Shown piece by piece: positions 41,715 to 49,935 of a stretch of 54,978 bases of DNA. This stretch comes from Hallerella sp964587155 (GTDB taxonomy: Bacteria; Fibrobacterota; Fibrobacteria; Fibrobacterales; Fibrobacteraceae): assembly GCA_964587155.1 (NCBI GenBank), contig CAZPKF010000019.1, positions 1-54,978 of the forward strand, in the 5' to 3' direction. The position numbers and the translations under genes are program-made. How positions within the stretch are numbered: position 1 is the first letter of the stretch; each line of letters opens with the position of its first letter. The notes under the pieces are model-generated. The model was given only the letters and a program-made list of their open reading frames with translations, was not told where the DNA came from and ran no database searches.

Positions 41715-42971
41715 ATGGCTAAACTTTCCATTGAAGATCTCGACCTCAAGGGCAAACGCGTTTTTATTCGCGTTGATTTCAACGTTCCGCAAGATAAGGT
41801 GACGGGAGAAATTACGAACACCAAGCGTATCGAAGCGGCTCTTCCGACGATTCAGTATGCGCTCGACAAGGGTGCTGCCGTGATTCTTGCTTCTCATCTC
41901 GGTCGTCCGAACGGAAAGGTGAATCCGAAATTCACGCTTGCTCCCGTTGCCAAAAAGCTCGAAGAGCTGATCAAGAAGCCTGTCAAGTTCCTTTCTGATT
42001 GCGTGGGTCCGGAAGTCGAAGCGGAATGCGCCAAGGCTCAGCCGGGTGACATCATTCTTTTGGAAAACCTCCGCTTCCACATTGAAGAAGAAGGCAAGGC
42101 GAAGGAAAAGAATGCCGATGGAACAGAAACCAAAATCAAGGCGGATCCGGAAAAGGTGAAAGCGTTCCGCGCGTCTTTGACGAAGCTCGCCGATGTCTAT
42201 GTGAACGATGCTTTTGGAACGGCACACCGCGCTCATTCTTCGATGGCTGGCGTAGAACTTCCGCAGCGCGCCGCCGGATTCCTGATGAACAAGGAATTGA
42301 AGGCGTTTGACCGCGTTTTGAACAATCCGCCGCGTCCGTTCCTTGCGATTCTCGGCGGCTCCAAAGTGGCCGACAAGATTCTCCTCATCAACAACTTGCT
42401 CGACAAGGCCGATGAAATCATCATCGGCGGCGGCATGGCGTTCACATTCAAGAAGGTTATTGACGGTATTGAAATCGGCAAGTCCTTGTTTGACGAAGAA
42501 GGTGCGAAGCTCGTTCCGGAATTGATGGAAAAGGCGAAGAAAGCGGGCAAGAAAATCATTCTCCCGGTGGATTATGTTGCCGCCGAAAAGTTCGACGCGG
42601 ATGCGGCGAACAAGGTCGTTTCGGACAAGGATGGCATTCCTGAAGGTTGGATGGGCCTCGATGTCGGTCCGGAATCCACAAAGATTTTCTGCGATGCGAT
42701 CAAGTCCGCAAAGACGATTGTTTGGAATGGTCCTGCGGGCGTGTTTGAATTTGACGCATTTGCCAAGGCCACCAAGGCGATGGCGGATGCCATTGTCGAA
42801 GCGACTGCGGCCGGAGCCATTACGGTGATCGGTGGCGGTGATACGGCGACTGCGGCGAAGAAATTCGGCGCAGACAAGAAAGTGACCCACACGTCCACGG
42901 GTGGCGGCGCTTCTCTCGAACTTCTCGAAGGAAAGGAATTGCCGGGTGTCGCGTTCCTCAGCGACAAGTAA
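41715..42971 (+). CDS. pgk: Phosphoglycerate kinase
   Basis: 418 residues, cytoplasmic glycolytic enzyme transferring phosphate from 1,3-bisphosphoglycerate to ADP. Motifs: RVDFNVPQD, LASHLGRPNGK, ILLENLRFH, VNDAFGTAHRAHSSM, AILGGSKVADKI, IIGGGMAFTF, WNGPAGVFEFD and VIGGGDTATA with the final STGGGASLELLEGKELPGV. Complete and of normal length. AAGG ribosome site before the ATG. The codon choice (frequent AAG, CTC, GGC) is more biased than in its neighbours, as expected for a highly expressed gene. A strong terminator follows. Confidence 0.98.
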   Translation: MAKLSIEDLDLKGKRVFIRVDFNVPQDKVTGEITNTKRIEAALPTIQYALDKGAAVILASHLGRPNGKVNPKFTLAPVAKKLEELIKKPVKFLSDCVGPEVEAECAKAQPGDIILLENLRFHIEEEGKAKEKNADGTETKIKADPEKVKAFRASLTKLADVYVNDAFGTAHRAHSSMAGVELPQRAAGFLMNKELKAFDRVLNNPPRPFLAILGGSKVADKILLINNLLDKADEIIIGGGMAFTFKKVIDGIEIGKSLFDEEGAKLVPELMEKAKKAGKKIILPVDYVAAEKFDADAANKVVSDKDGIPEGWMGLDVGPESTKIFCDAIKSAKTIVWNGPAGVFEFDAFAKATKAMADAIVEATAAGAITVIGGGDTATAAKKFGADKKVTHTSTGGGASLELLEGKELPGVAFLSDK

Positions 42972-42993
42972 TTTCTTGCGTTGAAAATTCTGG

Positions 42994-43030
42994 AACCCCG
43001 AAAGAGCGGATGCGGCTTTCGGGGTTTTCT
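42994..43030 (+). terminator. Terminator of pgk
   Basis: A perfect 11-bp stem AACCCCGAAAG / CTTTCGGGGTT (42994-43026) with an 11-base loop, then TTCT. Confidence 0.85.
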
Positions 43031-43382
43031 TGTACAAAAAGAATGGGAATGTCTTGTGGAGTTTCCTCTTTTGAAAAGAGAGTTCACGTTTTGCAAAAAA
43101 GTCTCGCCGTCTGCGATTGTCATCGAGCAAGCGTCGTCCCAGGGCTACTGTTTTTACGAGGAAAAGCCCCATCAGTATCAATAATCTTTACAGAAAGCTT
43201 TTTTCCGTCGTTCGAAAGCCCTTTGATTGAGTTCGGTCTGATTCCGATTTGAATTGTTGCATGTCTTTCAAGGGCTAGAAAAAGGAATATTCGGGCGAGA
43301 TATCGTTTTGCTGTTTGGTTAAAGTTAACCAAAAAGGTAAAATATTAAACGAAATGTGTTTATTTTTGGCTCTTTTTCTTGT
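43031..43382. other. Non-coding region between pgk and the accessory islet
   Basis: About 350 bases without a convincing gene. Short open frames on both strands (for example 43120-43332 minus) lack ribosome sites and recognisable motifs. The base composition becomes AT-rich towards the XRE gene, consistent with a boundary of acquired DNA. Confidence 0.4.
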
Positions 43383-43388
43383 TATATT
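43383..43388 (+). promoter_or_regulatory. -10-like box of the XRE gene
   Basis: TATATT 27 bases before the chosen ATG, in a very AT-rich stretch. No clear -35 box at the expected distance. Confidence 0.35.
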
Positions 43389-43415
43389 ATGATTGAATTC
43401 CTTGCCGAGGTTTTT

Positions 43416-43775
43416 ATGATAACATCATTTGGAAAATTTTTAAGAAACTTGAGAATGGACGAGGGCGAACTTTTGCTCGACATGGCTGCAAAACTCGAAG
43501 TGTCTCCGGCTTTTCTTTCCGGAGTCGAAAACGGCAAACGGAAAATTCCGGAAGGATGGCTTTCGAAAATAACTTCGCTTTATGGACTTTCTGAAGAGAA
43601 GTTTTTGCAAATGAAGGATTGTTTTTATGATTCCAATAACGAAATAGAAATTGGACTGGACGATTTGCGTAAAAATCAACGAAATTTGGCGATTGCTTTC
43701 GCTCGAAAATTGGAATCCATTTCGGATGATGACATTGAAAGAATTCAAAAGGTTTTGAACAAAGGAAAAAAATAG
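43416..43775 (+). CDS. XRE-family regulator, partner of an ImmA/IrrE-type peptidase
   Basis: 119 residues from the ATG at 43416 with a GAGG ribosome site; ATGs further upstream are in frame but poorly placed. A helix-turn-helix domain occupies residues about 5-60 (FGKFLRNLRMDEGELLLDMAAKLEVSPAFLSGVENGKRKIPEGW). The second half (IEIGLDDLRKNQRNLAIAFARKLESISDDDIERIQKVL) is typical of XRE proteins encoded just before ImmA/IrrE metallopeptidase genes in type II toxin-antitoxin-like or stress modules. The stop overlaps a GTG that is the likely original start of the peptidase gene. The regulator itself looks intact. Confidence 0.85.
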   Translation: MITSFGKFLRNLRMDEGELLLDMAAKLEVSPAFLSGVENGKRKIPEGWLSKITSLYGLSEEKFLQMKDCFYDSNNEIEIGLDDLRKNQRNLAIAFARKLESISDDDIERIQKVLNKGKK

Positions 43776-44199
43776 TGTCAAAATTTATGGTATATCGATG
43801 TCCACGGAGGATATTCGACTTGTCGTAAAGAAGATTCGGCAAATTTGCGGGCTAAACGGGCGCTTGAAGGTGTCTGTCTGCTTCTTGTTCGAGTTGATTT
43901 TGGAAAAAATATTTCAAAAATTTGAAAGGGAAATTGTTCCCGATGCAGAAATGTCCGAAGAAGGAAAAACTTTTACGGGAGAGAAACTGAAGGCGTTTGA
44001 AGATCCGGAATGGCAGGCGAATACATTTGCTGCCGAGTTTTTGATGGATTTTGATTTGATTCAAGGGATGGATTATAAGGAAATCTCTAAATCCTGTGGC
44101 GTGACTTATGGTGCAGCAAAAACGAGAATAGGCAAAATGCCGGAGGAGGTGAAAAAGTCCATTGAAATCGACATTGAATCGGCCGAACGGGCGGTTTGA
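43775..44199 (+). pseudogene. Broken ImmA/IrrE-type metallopeptidase gene lacking the HEXXH region
   Basis: A GTG at 43775 overlaps the XRE stop and has AAAGGA at eight-base spacing. It reads SKFMVYRCPRR and then hits a stop within 18 codons. A one-base shift near 43805 joins it to the frame that continues to 44199 (STEDIRLVVKKIRQICGLNG...). This frame ends with PEWQANTFAAEFLMDF and ISKSCGVTYGAAKTRIGK, the C-terminal hallmark of this M78 subfamily. Between EIVPDAEM and KLKAFEDPEW about 50 residues, which normally include the zinc-binding HEIGH helix, are missing. The product could only be a catalytically dead 133-residue protein starting at the internal ATG 43798. I read it as an inactivated partner of the upstream regulator. 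Confidence 0.7.
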
Positions 44200-44346
44200 A
44201 AAAAGAAAGGGGCCATGACAAATTGCAGCGAACAATTTTCTCTCGGTCCCATTCCAGATATGCTGAAGCAAATCCTAGTTAACAACTAACGCAGGCTTTA
44301 ATTTGTCATATCTTCTCTGAAAAATCAAGATTTTTGAAAGGGATAT

Positions 44347-44706
44347 ATGCGAATAAATGCTTTTGACGATGGGTTGCGTCCAATATATCAAATTCCAAAT
44401 GTCCGTTGGGGAGACGAACGCGCATTCAGCACGAAAGAGTTGCCAGAAGCGGTTGTTTTTGTCGGTATCCCGTGCGATTCCATCGTTTCCGTAGGGACTT
44501 ATGGTTGTTCTCAAATACGGGATGAAAAAAAGGCTGTTGCATTTGGGTTTTATAGAAATGTTGAATGTTTTGCACCCTCGGATTGTTGTTATTTATGGGC
44601 CCTGCCGCGGGATGTGTTTTGCGAATTTCCCTATGAGCCAAAACTTTTGCAATTCGACAATTGGGATAAGGAAATGCGTTTATGCAAAAGACAAAATTTG
44701 GTTTAA
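44347..44706 (+). pseudogene. DUF4417-like remnant with compensating frameshifts
   Basis: A 119-codon frame starts at 44347 after a GAAAGGG ribosome-like site. It reads IPNVRWGDERAF, GIPCDSIVSVGTYGC and later FDNWDKEMR, as in DUF4417 proteins. The middle part in this frame (KKAVAFGFYRNVECF) is nonsense-like, while the next frame gives LGFIEMLNVLHPRIVVIYG, which is what DUF4417 has there. Thus one base was gained in the A run near 44524-44530 and one lost near 44603-44608, restoring the frame. The N-terminal half of the family (about 100 residues) is also missing. DUF4417 genes are often carried by phages and mobile DNA; their function is unknown. Confidence 0.6.
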
Positions 44707-44801
44707 AGAGAAAATCTTCGATGGGACGATATTTTTAAAATGGATGAGGAGAGTTTCAAAGTGAACGAAATCTAAAGTAAAAGAGCTTCTGATTTTGATT
44801 A

Positions 44802-44848
44802 TGTGACATAACCCCTGAAAGTGGTGTCCAACTTTCGGGGGTCACATC
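44802..44848. repeat. Inverted repeat resembling two joined IS3-type ends
   Basis: CCCCTGAAAGT and ACTTTCGGGGG are separated by GGTGTCCA, with an outer TGTGAC / GTCACA pair. The right part (GTCCAACTTTCGGGGGTCA) matches the style of IS150-group terminal repeats. The structure looks like a left and a right IS end abutted with the transposase lost. It lies 32 bases past the parC stop and could also act as a stem-loop terminator, though no T run follows. Confidence 0.4.
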
Positions 44849-44879
44849 AATATCGGCGTTTGACTTTTATCAAAAGGCG

Positions 44880-47477
44880 TTATCCAAAAAGATCCGGAGA
44901 ATCGGGATCCTTTTCGTCATCGGGGAGTTCGCCACCGTTTTCCGTTTTAATCCGGGTAAAGCGCTTGACTTTTTTTGCTGTGAATTTGCTGCCCAACGCT
45001 TTGTAGGTTTTGACATCCGCCAATTCCGAAAGATCCAATTCTTCCTGTTCCACTCGATGTCCGGATTGATAATCCATGACGACTCGGGTGTCTTCCGTGT
45101 TGAAAAATTCAACCATCCTGGTGTCGGGATGATCCGAAAGTAAATTGAATTCCGTTGTGGTCGGGCAATTTTCCAAAGTAAACCGCTTGACCATGTAATT
45201 GAAATTGTCGCCTTCGAAGTACAAAACGGTGAACACCTGTTTGGGATCGTATTTTCCGAGGTAAAGAACATCGGTTCCCACCAAAATGGGGTCTTTCATC
45301 TCGTGGAGCTTTGCCATGCCATTGTTGCGGACAGAAATCAGCTTTTCACCTTCTTCGAAGGGACCAAGACAGTCGCCTTTCTTTTGCGTGCTGACCATTC
45401 CGGAAATGGCGTCAAAGTAAAAGACTTTGGCTCCGAGCGTACTTTCGCCTGTGCTGAGTTTTTTGATGGCGCGGACAGCGTATTTGGTGACAATGTTTCC
45501 AAGGGTATTCCTCCCCTTGATTTCCACATCGGCAAAGTTCAATTCAAAATTGAGCTTGATGCGGGGCCGTGGCTTGAGGATGACTTTCACCACTTCAGCT
45601 TCGCCGTTGGGATTTGATGAAATGTAAAGAATTTTTGTCCCAGGCTTGCCTTTGCCCATGGGATAATCCTTGTTGCGGGTGACTCCGCCAACGTTGAACC
45701 GCTTGATTAACGATGGACCGTCTTTACCGTCTTGATAGATCACGTTGTAAATGCGGCGTTCATCGTCTTTGTTGAATTTTTCGACGAGGAGAATGTCTTT
45801 GCCGACGAAATCCTTGTCAGAAACTTTGACAATTTTATACGAGCCGTCCGCTTTGAAAACGATGATGTCGTCGTATTCGGAAACATCGAACAGGTATTCT
45901 TCTTTTTTCAATCCCGTCCCGACGAAACCTTCTTTACGATTGACAAAGAATTTTTGATTCGCCATGGCGACATGGACGGCATCGACTTTACCGAATTCCG
46001 CAATTTGTGTTTTTCGTTCGCGGCCTTCTCCGTATTTCTTTTCGATGTTTTTGAAATGGGCAATTGTGTATTCGACAATGTGCTCTAGGTGGTTTTTGAC
46101 TTCGGCGATATGCTCATCAAGTTGTTGGAGCAATTCATCGGCTTTTTTGCGGTTGAACCGTGCAATTTTCGACATGGGAAGCGATGCGAGCTTTTCAATA
46201 TCGTCTTCGGTGACTTCCCTGCGCAGCTTTTTCGTAAAGGGCTTCAGTCCTTCATCGATTAGGCTTATCATTTCTTCGTGATCTTTCGCCTTCTTGATGA
46301 CTTCGTAAATTTCCTTTTCGATGAAGATCTTTTCAAGGCTTGTCGAATGCCACTTTTCCTGAGTGTGCTTCAGGTCGTTTTCGAGTTCCCACTTTAAAAG
46401 GAGCTTCGTATGATCAACGCTGAGCTTGAGTAGTTCGGAAGTGGTGGTGAAGCAAGGCTTTTTGTTGATGATGACGCATGTACACGGCGAAAGCGATTTT
46501 TCGCAATCGGTGAAAGCGTAAAGGGCTTCGATCATCTTTTGCGGATCGGAACCGGGCAGCAGGTGAATGACGATTTCCACATTTTGTGCGGTGTCGTCGT
46601 CAACACGCTTGATTTTGATTTTGCCTTTGTCGTTGGCGGCGACAATTGATTCGATGAGGGAACCGGTTGTCGTACCGTAAGGAATTTCCTGAATGACAAG
46701 AGTCTTTGCGTCTTGAACTTCGATTTTTGCCCGAACTTTAATGCGGCCACCGCGTGCACCATCGTCATAATGGGATACGTCGATGGTTCCTCCGGTGAAA
46801 AAATCTGGGAAAAGGGAAAACTTTTTGCCCTTGAGATAGGCTACGGCCGCTTCGCAAAGTTCGTTGAAATTGTGGGGGAGAATATAAGTGGAAAGGCCTA
46901 CGGCGATTCCGTCAACACCTTGGGCTAGTAACAGGGGAAATTTGGCGGGGAGGGTTACCGGTTCTTTGCGAGTGCCGTCGTAGTTGGGAACCCACTCGGT
47001 TGTTTCCGGGTTAAATAAAATTTCTTGTGCAAATTGCGAAAGTCGCCCTTCGATGTAACGGCCAGCTGCTGCTCCGTCGCCGGTAAGAGGGTTTCCCCAG
47101 TTTCCCTGGGTATCGATGAGAAGCCCTTTTTGACCTAAGCCGACAAGTGCCGTATAAATGGAAGCGTCGCCATGAGGATGGTAACGCATCGTCGCTCCGA
47201 CAACGTTCGCCACTTTGATCAAATGGCCGTTGTTCATTTCGGAAAGGGTGTGTAAAATGCGCCGTTGCACGGGCTTTAAGCCATCTTCGAAATAGGGAAC
47301 GGCACGGTCAAGAATCACGTAGCTGGCGTAATCCAAGAACCAGCCATCGTAAAGTTTTTCCAAATGATTTGCATTGGAAAGCCCAAGAATCGCCGTGTCA
47401 CTTTTCACTTCGGCTTCGGGCGCATTGGTGAATTTTTCGATTTCTTCGCCGGGGACGTTTTTTTCCATATCGCTCAT
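44880..47477 (-). CDS. parC: DNA topoisomerase IV subunit A
   Basis: 865 residues. The N-terminal breakage-reunion domain has YVILDRAVPYFEDGLKPVQRRIL, TMRYHPHGDASIYTALV, GNWGNPLTGDGAAAGRYIEGRLS with the catalytic Tyr141 after Arg140, and LLAQGVDGIAVGLST. A coiled-coil region (about 370-500) is followed by a C-terminal beta-pinwheel (about 510-830) and an acidic tail ending SPDLFG. Sequence style and length match the Bacteroidetes-type GyrA/ParC subgroup. With ParE it decatenates chromosomes. The start overlaps the parE stop by one base (TAATG), so the subunits are translationally coupled. The alternative of a second gyrase pair is possible but less likely. Confidence 0.92.
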   Translation of the reverse strand: MSDMEKNVPGEEIEKFTNAPEAEVKSDTAILGLSNANHLEKLYDGWFLDYASYVILDRAVPYFEDGLKPVQRRILHTLSEMNNGHLIKVANVVGATMRYHPHGDASIYTALVGLGQKGLLIDTQGNWGNPLTGDGAAAGRYIEGRLSQFAQEILFNPETTEWVPNYDGTRKEPVTLPAKFPLLLAQGVDGIAVGLSTYILPHNFNELCEAAVAYLKGKKFSLFPDFFTGGTIDVSHYDDGARGGRIKVRAKIEVQDAKTLVIQEIPYGTTTGSLIESIVAANDKGKIKIKRVDDDTAQNVEIVIHLLPGSDPQKMIEALYAFTDCEKSLSPCTCVIINKKPCFTTTSELLKLSVDHTKLLLKWELENDLKHTQEKWHSTSLEKIFIEKEIYEVIKKAKDHEEMISLIDEGLKPFTKKLRREVTEDDIEKLASLPMSKIARFNRKKADELLQQLDEHIAEVKNHLEHIVEYTIAHFKNIEKKYGEGRERKTQIAEFGKVDAVHVAMANQKFFVNRKEGFVGTGLKKEEYLFDVSEYDDIIVFKADGSYKIVKVSDKDFVGKDILLVEKFNKDDERRIYNVIYQDGKDGPSLIKRFNVGGVTRNKDYPMGKGKPGTKILYISSNPNGEAEVVKVILKPRPRIKLNFELNFADVEIKGRNTLGNIVTKYAVRAIKKLSTGESTLGAKVFYFDAISGMVSTQKKGDCLGPFEEGEKLISVRNNGMAKLHEMKDPILVGTDVLYLGKYDPKQVFTVLYFEGDNFNYMVKRFTLENCPTTTEFNLLSDHPDTRMVEFFNTEDTRVVMDYQSGHRVEQEELDLSELADVKTYKALGSKFTAKKVKRFTRIKTENGGELPDDEKDPDSPDLFG

Positions 47478-49327
47478 TACAGTTCCTCCACCGCTTCGGC
47501 TCGCAGGTTTTGCACAATGCGGTTTTGACGTTCAGGCGTGTTTTTTCCCATGTAATATCCGAGCATCTTGCCTAGTGATGCGTCTGGCGGAGAAACAACG
47601 CTTTCTAAGCGCATGGTCTCACCGATGAATTGGCGGAATTCTTCCGGATTGATTTCACCAAGTCCTTTGAACCGGCTGATTTCCAAATCTTTCCCAGCCA
47701 GTTTTTGGGCCGCTTCGTCGCGTTCCGTTTCGTCGTAGCAGTAAAGGACTTTGTTCTTTTTGGAATTGCGAACGCGGAATAGAGGCGTTTGCAGAATGTA
47801 AAGGTGCCGCTGTTCTACCAGTTCTGGGAAAAATTGCAAAAAGAATGTCATCAAGAGCAGGCGGATGTGCATACCGTCAACATCGGCATCGGTTGCGATG
47901 ATGACTTTGTCGTAGCGGAGGGAATCCAAACCGTTTTCTATGTCGAGCGCATGCTGGAGCAAGTTGAACTCTTCGTTTTCGTACACGACCCGTTTGGTGA
48001 GTCCGTAACTGTTGAGCGGTTTACCGCGCAAGCTGAATACGGCTTGATTCTGTACATTGCGGGCTTTTGTGAGGGTCCCTGAGGCGGAATCACCTTCGGT
48101 CAGGAAAATCATCGTTTCCTTGTGAACGGGATTTTTGGCGTCCGTCAGGTGAACTTTGCAGTCGCGGAGTTTCTTGTTGTTCAGATTCGCTTTGCGCGCC
48201 CTTTCGTTAGCCAATTTGCGGATGCCTGCGATGTCTTTGCGTTCGCGTTCGCTTTGTTGGATGCGGATGAGCAGCGCTTTTTCGGCTTCGGAATTTTTGT
48301 GCAGAAAGTTGTCTACTTCTGTGGAAACAAAGTCGACAATCCATGTGCGGAGAGATGGCCCGCCCGGAGCAGTCGTTGTGCTGCCCAGCTTAGTTTTCGT
48401 CTGGGATTCAAAAACAGGTTCCTGAATGCGGACTGCGATAGCCGCAATGATGCAGTTTCGGATATCCGAGGGATCCAGATCTTTTTTGAAATGGTCGCGA
48501 ACACCTTTGACAAATCCTTCGCGGAACGCTTGCTGGTGCGTGCCGCCCTGAGTCGTATTTTGGCCGTTGACAAAGCTGAAATAATGTTCGCCGTATTGAT
48601 TGCCGTGGGAGAACGCAATTTCGATATCTTTCGTCTTTAAATGGGCGATTGGATAGCGGATGGTATCGTCTACGCGCCCCTTCAACAAGTCTAAAAGTCC
48701 GTTTTCGCTGGAATACGTCTTGCCGTTCATCACCAGGGTGAGTCCTGTATTCAGGTAAGCGTAATTCCAAATTTTTTCTTCCAAGTAAGCCGGGAGATAG
48801 CGGTAATTTTTGTTGAAAATGGTCGGATCCGGTGAAAAGATGATTTCCGTTCCCGTCTTCTCATCCGTTTTGCATTCGCCGAACTCTTTGACTAGAATGC
48901 CTTTGCTGAATTCGGCGCGCTTGCACTTTCCATCGCGGAAACTTTGCACGATGAATTTGTCCGAAAGGGCGTTTACCGCTTTGGTACCGACACCGTTCAG
49001 ACCAACGGATTTTTGAAAGGCTTCAGAGTCGTATTTTCCGCCCGTATTCATTTTGGAAACGCAATCAATGACTTTTCCCAGGGGAATGCCTCGACCGTAG
49101 TCCCGAACGCGGACTTCTCTATCGCGAATTTCAATTTCGATTTTCTTGCCGGAGCCCATGACAAATTCATCAATGGAATTGTCGATGATTTCTTTGACCA
49201 AAACGTAAATGCCGTCGTCGGGGCTTTGACCATCGCCCAACTTGCCAATGTACATACCCGGACGCATCCGAATATGTTCGTGCCATTCAAGCGATTTGAT
49301 GTTGTCTTCCGTATATTTTGCAGCCAT
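47477..49327 (-). CDS. parE: DNA topoisomerase IV subunit B
   Basis: 616 residues. The GHKL ATPase part shows MRPGMYIGKLGDG, EIIDNSIDEFVMG, VRDYGRGIPLGKV and SVGLNGVGTKAVNALS. A transducer follows with QxTK replaced by SQTKTKLG. The TOPRIM part has LTEGDSASGT, LRGKPLNSYG and the Mg2+-binding DADVDGMHI, and it ends with RFKGLGEINPEEF. Length is typical of ParE. It supplies ATP-driven strand passage for the ParC subunit encoded immediately downstream. Upstream lies a 600-base non-coding region that should hold the promoter. Confidence 0.93.
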   Translation of the reverse strand: MAAKYTEDNIKSLEWHEHIRMRPGMYIGKLGDGQSPDDGIYVLVKEIIDNSIDEFVMGSGKKIEIEIRDREVRVRDYGRGIPLGKVIDCVSKMNTGGKYDSEAFQKSVGLNGVGTKAVNALSDKFIVQSFRDGKCKRAEFSKGILVKEFGECKTDEKTGTEIIFSPDPTIFNKNYRYLPAYLEEKIWNYAYLNTGLTLVMNGKTYSSENGLLDLLKGRVDDTIRYPIAHLKTKDIEIAFSHGNQYGEHYFSFVNGQNTTQGGTHQQAFREGFVKGVRDHFKKDLDPSDIRNCIIAAIAVRIQEPVFESQTKTKLGSTTTAPGGPSLRTWIVDFVSTEVDNFLHKNSEAEKALLIRIQQSERERKDIAGIRKLANERARKANLNNKKLRDCKVHLTDAKNPVHKETMIFLTEGDSASGTLTKARNVQNQAVFSLRGKPLNSYGLTKRVVYENEEFNLLQHALDIENGLDSLRYDKVIIATDADVDGMHIRLLLMTFFLQFFPELVEQRHLYILQTPLFRVRNSKKNKVLYCYDETERDEAAQKLAGKDLEISRFKGLGEINPEEFRQFIGETMRLESVVSPPDASLGKMLGYYMGKNTPERQNRIVQNLRAEAVEEL

Positions 49328-49681
49328 AATGGTTAAATCTCTTTTTCATGGGGCGAGAGGAACCGGTTTTCTCCGGATGCGCCCAAAAGGAATAAAATTT
49401 TTCCGAATTTGGAAAGCGAACCGGAGGATGCGGTCCAAAATTTTGCTTCAAAGATAGAAATTTTCGAATTACTGCACAAGTGAATAGTTAAAAATGTCTG
49501 AGTTTATCCGCCTCTTAGCATTGCAAATTCTACGGCTTTAATTTTGAATTCCGCATTTCCAACAGACGCCTTGCCATCCGCGGTAAAACAGGCGCAAGGT
49601 TCGACAAGGTGTTGTGTTTTTCAACGCGACCTATGGAAATCCGAACGGATTCTCTGCATTCCGTTTTGGAAGAATTTTTTT

Positions 49682-49769
49682 GCGAAAACGGCTTGCCTTT
49701 GTCGTCAACAACGTGCAAAATTCAATACCACTACAGAAAAGGGTTTTCTTAAAAATCCCACCAAGGAAG
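49682..49769. repeat. Dispersed intergenic repeat, copy B
   Basis: About 88 bases corresponding to 18978-19066, same orientation. Shared blocks are GCGAAAACGGCT, GTGCAAAATTCA, CTACAGAAAAG, TTTTCTT, AAATCC and ACCAA. Small indels and substitutions separate the copies. Confidence 0.6.
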
Positions 49770-49883
49770 AGCCCTCACGATGCATTCCCAACTTCAAATA
49801 TATCACCCCAAAACTCCAAATTCCCAGTTCCTAATTTTCTTTCAATCCTATCGTTAAAGCGGCGAAATCGTCATTTATCCGTA

Positions 49884-49915
49884 CAAAAAAAGTCCCAGAC
49901 AAATTGTCCGGGACT
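49884..49915 (-). terminator. Terminator of gdhA
   Basis: An 11-bp stem with one mismatch (AGTCCCAGACA / TGTCCGGGACT, 49891-49915); on the minus strand it is followed by a run of seven T. Confidence 0.85.
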
Positions 49916-49935
49916 TCGCAAATCTTCAAAAAAGA

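Larger units (their letters stand above)
49328..49935. other. Long intergenic region between parE and gdhA
   Basis: About 600 bases with no credible gene; open frames on both strands (49544-49834, 49614-49979 plus; 49530-49718 minus) lack ribosome sites and known motifs. It holds copy B of the dispersed repeat and the gdhA terminator. Both flanking genes point leftwards on the minus strand, so the parE promoter is at its left end. Confidence 0.4.

Noticed and set aside
41697..43181. Minus-strand frame of 494 codons across pgk
   Set aside because: Antisense shadow of a highly biased, clearly functional pgk gene.
43120..43332. Small minus-strand frame between pgk and the XRE gene
   Set aside because: No ribosome site, no recognisable motif and low-complexity composition; kept only as part of the non-coding region.
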